From Limnomonas spitsbergensis (lineage: Eukaryota > Chlorophyta > Chlorophyceae > Chlamydomonadales), in assembly GCA_037349105.1 (NCBI GenBank), contig JAYJMM010000004.1, forward strand, positions 1,267,001 through 1,331,000: 64,000 nt of DNA, read 5' to 3'. The position numbers were made by a program, and so were the translations under genes. Numbering within the stretch: the first letter of the stretch is position 1; each line of letters starts with the position of its first letter. The notes beneath the pieces were generated by a model, which worked only from the letters and a program-made list of their open reading frames with translations, ran no database searches and had not been told where the DNA came from. Positions 46,159-55,400 of this stretch are shown one piece after another.

Positions 46159-47913
46159 CTAGCTGCCCACCCCCATTCCCACTGCAGCAGCCTCAGCCAT
46201 CCTCTTTTCCTCGACCATGAGCTTCAGCCGATGCACCTCATCAGCGAGTGCCTTGATCAGCTCCGAGTTGGCTGAAGGGGGTGCAGCTTCCCCTCCAGAG
46301 AGGCCCATGGTGCCCATATGGCCAGCCATCTGACCGGAATTCTGAGCGGGGGCTGACATGGCGCCGAAACCACCAGGCGTTCTAACCATGCCACCATACA
46401 TGCCGCCCATTGTAGGCATTCCTCCCATGCTGGGCATTCCGCCCACGCCCGATGTCATGCTAGGCATAGCTTGTATTCCACCCATGCTGGGCATTCCGCC
46501 CATACCCTGCATTCCGCCCATGCCCGGCATTCCACCAGTCATTCTGCTCATGCTTGGCAAGGCAGTCATGCCCGACATTGCGCTCATACTTGCCATGCTA
46601 GGCATGGCACCCATGCCGGACATGCCACCTACAACAGTGTAATGTGGGAAGAGTCAGTAACTGCAGATGAGCCAGGTTCGAAGAAGCCATTGTTAACATT
46701 CATGTGCTGACACCCTGGCATTTACAGTTCATGACTCATCAATTGGGCTGAAACCCACCCATATAACTGCCAGGCGAACCCATCATTCTCGAGTCGAAGG
46801 ACATGCGCGTTGAGTTAGCAAATGCTGACATCCTCGGGGAGGCGCCTGCGCCCACGTCGAGGGACTGCCGGACCTGGGGCTGGTTCAACCTGCTGCTGGG
46901 GCTTCCCTTGCTCTGTCCAGTTACAGGCATGGTGGGGCTCGTTTCCATAGACTTCCGCCTCACAGGAGGGCTGGGGACGTCCAGAGAGAGTCTGGCAGAC
47001 CCAGACTTGTTCAACTCAGGGGACCCTCCTTCCATAGACTTCCTGCGATTGTCTGTGCTAGCTGGAGCAACTACATCGATAGACTTCCTGCGGTCGAGAG
47101 CACCAAACATAACTGATAAGAGCGGGCACCGCATCCGAAGAGAGCCATGCGTGATACGCCACTACCCTCGCCTCACTTGATGGGGTCCTTGCTTCCACCC
47201 TTATCCCCCTTTCGAACGAAATCAGTCTTGATCTCCTTGTTCTTCACCATCGACAATGTTCTCGCGATCGTCGATGCGCTGTCCCCGGCCTTAGAGCTCC
47301 ACTCCTGAGATGGACCGGCAGCCATCGGTCAGGTGAAGGGCGCAAGGATACACCCATGGTTGCCAAAAAAACGACCATGGACCTTACCATTCCATAGTTG
47401 TAATCTTTGCCCTCGGTTCCCGCCTTCTTCATGTTGCCTGTGCAAGGTGGGACATCGAGACTGTGTTAATACAGCATTAACCAACGCTGCATCGCAGAAA
47501 CGCACCCCAAGCAATTAGCGGGGTCCCAGGGTACTTGTCGCGAAGGAGCTTTTTGATGACGTCTGAAAATTCCTCTTTGCCCTTCATGGTGAAGTTGTTG
47601 TGCAAGAAGGCTGCATGGCAGACTCCACATTGTTGGACTGCTTTCTGTTCAATGTGAGGAATCATGGTTAGATACGCCTATGTCTGAACAAATGCCCATG
47701 GCTGAACAAATGCACTATGCACATGCGACTTGGAACGCCATCCTTACCTGCAGCTGGCCAGCGGCTTCTACTGCCTTCGTTGCCGAAAACACACGTATAG
47801 GCCCCACTGCCTTGCAAGATTCGATAGCATCCTTAAATTCTGGCAGTTCTTTATCTCCACCGACGAGCAAAATGATTAAAGTCATCGTGCGCGGTAATTG
47901 GCCAAGCCAGGAA
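46159..47913 (-). CDS. Unrecognised protein with RRKS motifs and Met/Gly-rich repeats (5' incomplete)
   Basis: Minus-strand gene. Exons with clean borders: 47913-47748 (WLGQLPRTMTLIILLVGGDK...), 47644-about 47506 (QQCGVCHAAFLHNNFTMKGK, DVIKKLLRDKYPG), 47437-47388 (NMKKAGTEGKDYNYGM) and 47304-47177 (DSASTIARTLSMVKNKEIKT). Then comes a long exon about 47116-46745 and a last exon about 46627-46159 ending in TAG. The long exon repeats basic phosphosite-like words (DRRKSID, DNRRKSME, VRRKSMET, RMSFDSRM). The last exon is a tract of GMGGMPSMGG-type repeats, then a short helix (EVHRLKLMVEEKRMAEAAA). The join of 47177 to the long exon is one base out of phase as I read it, so a border there is wrong or an exon is missing. 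The first exon seen begins mid-protein; upstream exons are not identified. The LIILLVGGD segment could belong to an NYN/PIN-like fold, but that is a guess. CxxC and His suggest possible metal binding. Confidence 0.6.
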
Positions 47914-48050
47914 CTGTAAGAAGTTAGAAGGAAGGCAGAAAGAAACCTCGTTAATATGCAATTTAGAGAAAGTACAACATGTATACCTGGCGTACACCTG
48001 TCAACTCTACAATGTGCACACGCCATTCGCCCTCTTGCCGTCCCTGCCAT

Positions 48051-48090
48051 GATTGGCCATCTCGAATTAAAAAATTCGAGATGGCCAATC
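48051..48090. repeat. Perfect 18-bp-arm palindrome with 4-base loop
   Basis: gattggccatctcgaatt (48051-48068), a four-A loop, then the exact reverse complement aattcgagatggccaatc (48073-48090). It is upstream of the visible exons of the minus-strand gene. It contains TTGGCCA and a CCAAT word at each end. Cruciform/hairpin potential is strong; role unknown. Confidence 0.9.
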
Positions 48091-48534
48091 CTGTCTGGTT
48101 GTTATGTGATTTAGCAAGACCCCGTTTACACTTAAATGTTCAATCTGGAGAGCACAGTCGGGGTTACGATGTGAATCCGTAATCCTCCACGTGTCGAGTT
48201 CATCTCGCGCCGAGCACACTTTGCCATCCTTCATTCACGCCTCAAACTTTCCTTTCCTCTTTCCTATCCTTTCGTCGAACTCAATACAAACCAATTTATG
48301 TCCACTACCCAGCATTTGCACCCTCAAAAACGACAAATCGAATATCTGTTCCTCTGAGCCTTCCGTACGGTGCTTCGGACTTGGCACGGAGCCGAGAATA
48401 GTACTGGACACTCGGGTGTCTTGGCTGATGGAGCGAGAAGTCGACCGTGCAGTGTTTGCGTGTTTGCTTAGGTAAGCTTGCTTGCTACCACTTGTGGGAT
48501 CACAAAATTATGAAAAGTATCAGCATGACAAGCT

Positions 48535-48860
48535 GGTTGCATGAATAGCTGGTTCCATGACTAGCTGGTTACATGGCTAGCTGGTTGCATGGCTAGCTGG
48601 TTGCATGGCTAGCTGGTTGCATGGCAAGCTGGTTGCATGGCAAGCTGGTTGCATGGTGAGTTGGTTGCATGACTAGCTACTTGCACGGCTAGCTGGTTCA
48701 CTGGTTGCATGGATAGCAAGGGGTATGACTAGCTGATGCATGGCTAACTGTTTCACATGGCTAGCTAATTACACTGCAAGGGTGCTACCTGGTTGCATGC
48801 CTAGACTTTTGCATAGCTAGCTGGCTGCATGAATAGTTGGTTGCATAGCTAGCTAGGGCG
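48535..48860. repeat. 16-bp minisatellite (gcatggctagctggtt)
   Basis: More than fifteen imperfect copies of gcatggctagctggtt, cleanest at 48570-48660 and increasingly diverged to 48860. Non-coding. Confidence 0.85.
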
Positions 48861-49099
48861 AGCGTACTTCTAAGGGTCACAAAGACTGGACAAACAAATC
48901 TGTCATCCAAGGCCCCTCCATGTAAAGATCTGCAGTCTGTTGGAAGTGCGCAACAAACGTAGTTGTAGGCCTCTGATGCTGCTTCTCCTCGCCATGGCCA
49001 GCAAATAACATCCAAAATCATTGATGCTGTCAAGATTGTGGTCTAGACAAAAAAGGATAGCACAATCATCCAAGAGGGCTTGGGGAGGGGCAATAGGGG

Positions 49100-49410
49100 C
49101 TCTCCAACCATGCCCAGTGCAGTGCGTACGACTCAACAAGGCTTACACCCTGGGATGATCCCTCTATTGTGAATGAAAGAGAAAAGGAATGAGGAAGGTA
49201 GATGTCCAGCGAGGTGACACATTCTATGCATGGGACAGCCGGGCAGGCGGACAGGTGCCTGTTTAATGGTTTGAGCAAAAACAAAGAAGACAGCAAGCAA
49301 GAAAAAGACCGGTGCACCCCCTGGAATTTCTACAGAAAACAATATTGCTGTGGCATGGGAATGAAGTAATGAACCTAATAATGCAGTAGATAAGCCCCAG
49401 CCAAAGAACT
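49100..49410. repeat. Diverged copy of the 27150-27370 dispersed repeat
   Basis: Shared words: gatgtccagcgaggtgacac (compare tccagcggggcatcacat), gcatgggacag, gtttgagcaaaaaca, gcaagcaagaaaaagaccgg, and gcagtagataagccccagcc (compare gcaggtaagccccagcc). The degree of divergence suggests an old insertion. Confidence 0.45.
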
Positions 49411-51140
49411 TGAGGCAGGCTCACAGGAAATAACTGCCCACCGCCTGAAAGAAACGTATCATATGGAGTTTTAGAAGGTGTCTGAATGTTTCATACCAGT
49501 TTGGTGTACCAGTATCTGTAAATGTCAGTTTGAAGTGAAATGTGTGTAACGCCACATGCTGGAAAATATTGGTGGTCAAATGAGTGGAACCAGGGGGTGG
49601 AACACATGATTTCAAGGAGTAAACAACCATGAACTGGGATCTGCGGGAACAAAAATAGTGCTGCCCCCATCAATTGAATAATGCTACACACAAATTTCTG
49701 TGAAATTATGCATGTGCGTGAAAGCAGTGACATGGGCACAATCCTGCCGACGTATGCTTGACCCTCCCCCCCCAGTCCCAGCCCCTCAGGGGCGGTCCAG
49801 GAATGTGGGCATAGTCTTGGTAACCGGAACAAACAAAACCGTAGGCAGCAGCCCAGGCCCCTGACAGTGCCACTGAAGGCCACTTCCTGCAGGGCTAAGG
49901 TAGAACCTTCGGCACCTCAGGACTACATTAAGACGTAGGCCGCCACAATTGGGAACTAGCTCCCACGATTGGCGAAGGGATCCCATACCCAAACAAGCCC
50001 ACGCCACTTAGCAGCGGGCGAGGGGTCCCCCGAGCCACTTCCCAGTGAGCGAGGAGGAGCAGGAGCAAAGCAATGTGTGATAGAAGAAGCGAAGGGAATG
50101 GCAGAAGGAGCATGGGCAAGACACACAAACATGTGACCCCGCTAGGGAGGTGCGACCGCTTACATCCGGTTGGCATTTCACCCCCGGGGGCAACCATCGC
50201 GGAGTTGTCAAGAGTGACTGAGGAATGGGGAGAAAACACAGAGCAAGGGGCAGAAGAAAACATATAACTACATCTTGAACAATCCTTTGCTGTCGGGGCC
50301 CAGCTATCCCAGCAAGAAGGCACTCTTGACACCTCTTGACATATGGTGATATGGTCACGCGCCTGAATTTGAACATGGTCTCACTGACCCGAGTTGCACA
50401 GTCCTCCCCAGCCCACCCTAAGGTAGGCAGGACATGACTTACCTGGATTCCATGATATATTTCGTGGCTAGCGGTGCAACAAAGCGCCTTGCACCCATGC
50501 TCCTGCCAGCGCCGCATGCTGATGCCACTGCCAGTGCTGCTGCCTGCTGTCTGATGATTGCGCTCGGTTAAGACCTGATAGCGCACTCATTGCCTTCCTT
50601 TCAATTGAATATCGACACTTGCGAACCTGATTCCAGGTCACTGAGATTCTAAGACCGGTATTCCTGCTCACCGTAAGTATGTAAATTTATTTCATAATGA
50701 GCCACATAAAACTGATGGTACTGCAGGTCTGTAGCCGATAAGCGATGCAATGCGATTCCCCCAGCCTTGTGTGCTGCAGAATGCACATCCTGTCTAACTT
50801 CCATGCAAGAAATTCCTGAAGTCTGAGTGTCACAGTGCCTACGAACGTGTTAGCACGTACCCAAGTAAGTTATCAACAGGAGTATAACACAGCTGTACCA
50901 GTTACAGCCTCAGCACACTAGCCCATTTTTGCTTCGACGTAACGCTTCACCCCGAAAATCTGATTCAAAAACACAAGAATGAAAACACCCCGGATGACTG
51001 TGTTGCTTATACACTGCACTATCAACCGGTATGCAGATGTCAGGCCTGATGCACAAACACACACACACACAAAATGTGCCTGTGTTTCCCATGCACGAAC
51101 CTATCATATGCAATAATGCATACCGGTATGTTGGGCCTAA

Positions 51141-51776
51141 TGTCACAGTATATTACCGTATACGTGACAGAACCGTTTAGACCGCAGTTAGCGGCCTCGG
51201 GGACTCCGCAGCTTCTCTGCGGAGTCTACGGATTTGAACTGAGACCTAGAAACCCGCTTACGCCGGTTGATTTGACAGATTGTACCGTATTCTGAATTGG
51301 GCCTGCCGGGTCCCTGTATCCCGGCAGTTGCCTAGGCTAACTACTTCGTCCCTTTCTAAAGGACAGACCTCTTATGTAACAAGCTCCGGCCGGCACCCAA
51401 TGCATGAGGCCTGAGGTGTTCATAACGTCAGTACCTATATCAAGTCAAGACTAGCTCCGCCTCAGCTGAACTACCTGGAGACAAGTACCTCAGTAGTGAA
51501 CCGAGACCCTGCCGAAGAAGAAGTACGCAGTCAACCTCCCGGCTACCTCACCGCGTGTTGCGCGGTAAGTGCCCTTAACATAGCCCAGCTGGATCGCGCC
51601 CAGACGGCCAGAAGGCCTACGCTACCATACGTCTATTGCTATACATACAAATATCCAGCTCTACTGCTTAACTCGCTGAGCACTCGCAGCCAGTGAAGAG
51701 TCACTGAGCCTGCCCGTAGGCGTCCGTCACTGCCGTGAGGAAAGAAGTCCGCCACGGACCTGAAGCGCACATCGCG
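51141..51776 (+). repeat. Direct repeat A1 of the split-repeat element
   Basis: 636 bp, starts TGTCACAGTATATTACCGTA and ends gaagcgcacatcgcg. It matches A2 (59558-60193) wherever I compared. Each copy contains the same 66-codon open frame (51496-51696; 59913-60113), which begins within the repeat and has no recognisable domain; it may be the start of a leader ORF or chance. The left neighbour is host DNA ending ggcctaa. Confidence 0.9.
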
Positions 51777-51799
51777 TGTCCTTTAGAAAGGGACGAAGT
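51777..51799 (+). promoter_or_regulatory. 23-nt segment complementary to A1 interior, directly after A1
   Basis: The first 23 nt of the internal region (tgtcctttagaaagggacga plus agt) are the exact reverse complement of 51343-51365 inside A1 (and of 59760-59782 in A2). The position is where a primer-binding site lies in LTR elements. It could support self-priming of the Tf1 kind or an RNA hairpin with a loop of about 411 nt. No tRNA-3'-end match was recognised. Confidence 0.55.
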
Positions 51800-52494
51800 G
51801 GATTTAGCCTGATCAGCTTGATTCGCCAATTCCTGCTAAAGGTGCTTGTGCAGCGGAATTGGAATTTTGTTTGCATGCAAACGACCTTGGACAGCGTTTG
51901 AACTGCACTTTGCTGTGGTAATCTCCAGAGAGAGATTGCCAAGTTAAACCCTGAGAATCGCTGAGCGTGGCAGCTTAGTGTTGAGTCCAGGAGAGGCTTG
52001 AAGATCTGGCTGTGGATTTAAACACCCAGCAGATAATTACCTGTGTGACTGCAGATTGTGATCAGGTGGATCCAATCTTTCATCATTGACAGAAGTGAAC
52101 TTGTGGATAGAACATCCAAGTTTGAAATCTTGTGGGTGTACCAAAGGATCCCCGCAGGGACGCAGAGCTGAGCGGACACTACGCAAGAGGCTACATCCAC
52201 GCAGGGCGTGTGACATCCACGCAGGACGTGAGACATCTAGAAGCAGCCCAGCCAGCAAGGTGGGAAGAACTGAAAAGGCGAAGGAGGATTCCGCCAGATT
52301 GAAATTAGTGAGCAGAAAAGCAGGAAGGCAAGGCCTATCCTGCATATTGCTGTACCTGCCATCCGATCTTGGCTCGCAAGCCCTCACCAGATTGCAGTAG
52401 GAACAAGGGGGCAGAAGCCTAAAGTTAGCAGATCCTGTAGGGGGTGTCGCCAGCACGCTTGCAGGACCGTGCGGTTCGTAAATTGCCTGTAGGA

Positions 52495-55400
52495 ATGACA
52501 GACGTAGATCTAAATCCCGATAGGCACCAGCACCCTGACGCCCAACGGAGAAGTGGGCGTCTGAGGGGGCTGGAGCCGGGTGTAAACCCGATGGAAGCTA
52601 GTGATGAGCTGGCTGCAGAAGCCCTGTTGGTGGCGGCGAAGCTGGCAGGGCCAGTGGGACCGCCCGCAGGAGACAGCAAGGTGCCAGAACCGGGCCGCGT
52701 ACCGCCCAGAGAGGCAGGGGCGCAGGCAGACGGCTCAGCACTAGTGTCGCACAAAGGGATCAGCCGAGGTGGGCGAGTGCCCCAATCAACCCTGGATATT
52801 CCAAGGCAAGGCCTGGAATATGCGCAGTGGTTGAGACAGGGAGGAAGAACCCCTGAGCTGACATTGGACCCGGCCGTTGAGGTGTCGCAGACCAGTGGCG
52901 CAAATCGGGACAGTGGTCCAGAAGGCGCACCAGAGCAGGACTTGCCCAGTGGGGCAGGGGCCGTGCAACGAGTCAAGAACGAGCCCGATCACGGTGATCA
53001 AGGGGCAGGCACCTCGGCAGCCCCAGAGGGGGCAGCAGAGTGCGGAAGAGCAAGAGACCTAGGCAGTGGGCCAGAATACGCGACGCAGAAGAGGCTAATG
53101 AGAGTGGCAAGTGCTGCGCAGTGCGTTAAAAAGGAGAACGGGGCGATGCCCCGTGGTGGAAGTCAGGTGATCAGGAAACCTGCAGATCTGCAGGCGGTGG
53201 GTGGAGCACAAGCCGCCACTGCGGAATGGCCCCCAGTAAAAAGGAAGGAGGATCTGGCTCAGCCAAGAGGGTGGAACAGGCTAGGGCAGTGGGCCACTGG
53301 AGTGTGGAAAAGTGTGTGTGACGCAGAGCAGGCGGGGTTAAGCAGTCTGGCTGTGCCCCAGCAGCGCGCACCCTTGGAGGCATTGACCAGGTGTATGGAG
53401 CAGCCAGGTAATCAGGTGTCCCCCAACGGCTGGTCCATGTTTGACATCCTCAGCAGTGACAGTGAGCCAAGTCCCAGGCACCTGATCAACTGTATTACGG
53501 CAGAGAGTGCCGGCCCACCCAGGCAGGATAGCCTGGTAGCTAGCGAGCAGCTGCACCTGATCAACTGTATTACGGCAGAGAGTGCCGGCCCACCCAGGCA
53601 GGATAGCCCGGTAGCTAGCGAGCAGCTGCACCTGATCAACTGTGTTCCGATAGGGAATGCTTTTTCACCCAAACCAGTGACCGGTGGCTGCGAGCCAAGC
53701 CAACTGCAGGTGCAGGCGTCACGGCTGTGTTTGCAGAAGGAGGCAGTTCCTGTGACACCTGTAGGGATCGGTGGCTCCGAGCCAAGCCAACTGCAGGTGC
53801 AGGCGTCACGGCTGTGTTTGCAGAGAAAGGCAGTTCCTGTGACACCTGTAGGGATCGGTGGCTGTGAGCCAGACCAACTGCAGGTGCAGGCATCACGGCT
53901 GTGTTTGCAGAAGGAGGCAGTTCCTCTGAAAACTGTGGTGGCCGGTGGCTGTGAGCCAGGCCAACTGCAGGTGCAGGCGTCACGGCTGTGTTTGCAGATG
54001 GAGGCAGTTCCTGTGACACCTGTAGGGATCGGTGGCTGTGAGCCAGGTCAACTGCAGGTGCATGCGTCACGGCTGTTTTTGCCGAGGGAGGCAGCCCATG
54101 TGACACCTGTGGCGGCCGCTGGCTGTGAGCCAGGCCAACTGCAGGTGCATGCGTCACGGCTGTGTTTGCAGAGAGAGGCAGTTCATGTGACACCTGTGGT
54201 GACCGATGGCCACGAGCCGTGCCAACTGCAGGTGCAGGCGTCACGGCTGTGTTTTCAGATGGAGGACGTTCCTGTGACACCTGTGGTGGCCGGTGGCCGT
54301 GAGCCAGGCCAACTGCAGTTGCAGGCGTCACGACGGTGCGTGCAGAGGGAGGCAATTCATGTGACACCTGTAGGGATCGGTGGCTGTGAGCCAGGCCAAC
54401 TGCAGGTGCAGGCGTCACGTTTGTGTTTGTCGAGGGAGGCAGCCCATGTGACACCTGTGGTGGCCGGCGGCTGCGAGCCGGACCAACTGCATCCGTGGGA
54501 GCAGAAGCTGACCCAAAGGGTGGCTGAGGAACCAGTTGGCCCAAGTGAGGTTGAGGACCACGAGCACAGGCAGGCGCCGGTGCTGGTGCAGATGCACCAA
54601 CCAGAAGAAGATGGGCCTGTCACACCACCAGTGCCAGCAGCTCCAGGAGGGGTCCAGGTGCCAATATCAGAACCAGGTGCGGCCCAGCAGGCCAGCAAAC
54701 AGCTGGAGGCGGCAGAGAATCCTGAGGGGTCAGAGGAGCAGGGGATCTCCATACCCATGCTGAGGGAAAAGGTGAACTGGTACCAGCAGAAGCTCAAAGG
54801 AATGGCCAGGCAGCTGTGGATGGCCAGGCAGCCAGGGATTGCCTGGCAGATGAGAATGACCAGGCAGCTGAGGATGATGAAGCGTCGCTTGGCAAATAAA
54901 CTGCAGACGCTGTTGCCACAAGACAGGGCAGCTGACAGTGACGTGGATGAAGCTAGGAGCAGCAGGTCTCCGGTGCCAGCACCCGTGAACAACAGCAGCA
55001 GCAGGAATGTGTGCCTGGTAGCATTCCCTGCTGCGGTGCCTGCAGATGTGGAGCTGGCCAGGCTCTGGGAGGATTGCGCAACAGGTGACCGTCAGCAGCA
55101 GATGGACACCCGCAATGCCATGCGTCAGGCCATGAGGTATTACCCCGGAAGAGTATGCATGTTTTGCGGGTTCGAGTGCGAGCACAGCGACAGTGCATGT
55201 GAGCACCTCATGGATGCCAACATCCAGAGGGGGCTGGAGCCGGGTGAGGACCCGGCTGAGGCCAGTGATGCAGAGATCAAGCGCGAGGGAGCTGAGATCA
55301 AGCCTGCTGTGACCAGGCAGGCCCCGCAGAGCAGCAAAGAACCACAGGAAAAGTCAGCTGTACCGGTGGGAAAGCCGTGGGCTGACCTAATATCTGAGGA

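Larger units (their letters stand above)
47914..51140. other. Repeat-containing interval without a recognised gene
   Basis: May contain 5' exons of the minus-strand gene ending at 46159; the antisense frame at 48903-49139 is one weak candidate. It holds the 40-bp palindrome (48051-48090), the 16-bp minisatellite (48535-48860) and a dispersed repeat (about 49100-49410). From 49430 to 51140 I recognise nothing; a ccggtatg palindromic word sits just before the retroelement border. Confidence 0.45.

Noticed and set aside
46380..46625. Met/Gly repeats read as a plus-strand Pro/Ile-rich protein
   Set aside because: The plus frame is the complement of the minus-strand last exon, which has phased neighbours and a stop at 46159.
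48535..48860. CRISPR-like regular repeats
   Set aside because: Direct 16-bp tandem units without spacers; eukaryotic context; a minisatellite.
51496..51696. 66-codon frame present identically in A1 and A2 as a possible gene
   Set aside because: Its identity simply reflects the repeat; no domain or coding signature, and it stops within A. Kept only as a note in the A1 entry.
53636..54544. Long antisense open frame (302 codons) across the gag-like repeats
   Set aside because: It is the mirror of the 87-bp repeat array; the sense frame is far longer and continuous. Openness follows from composition.
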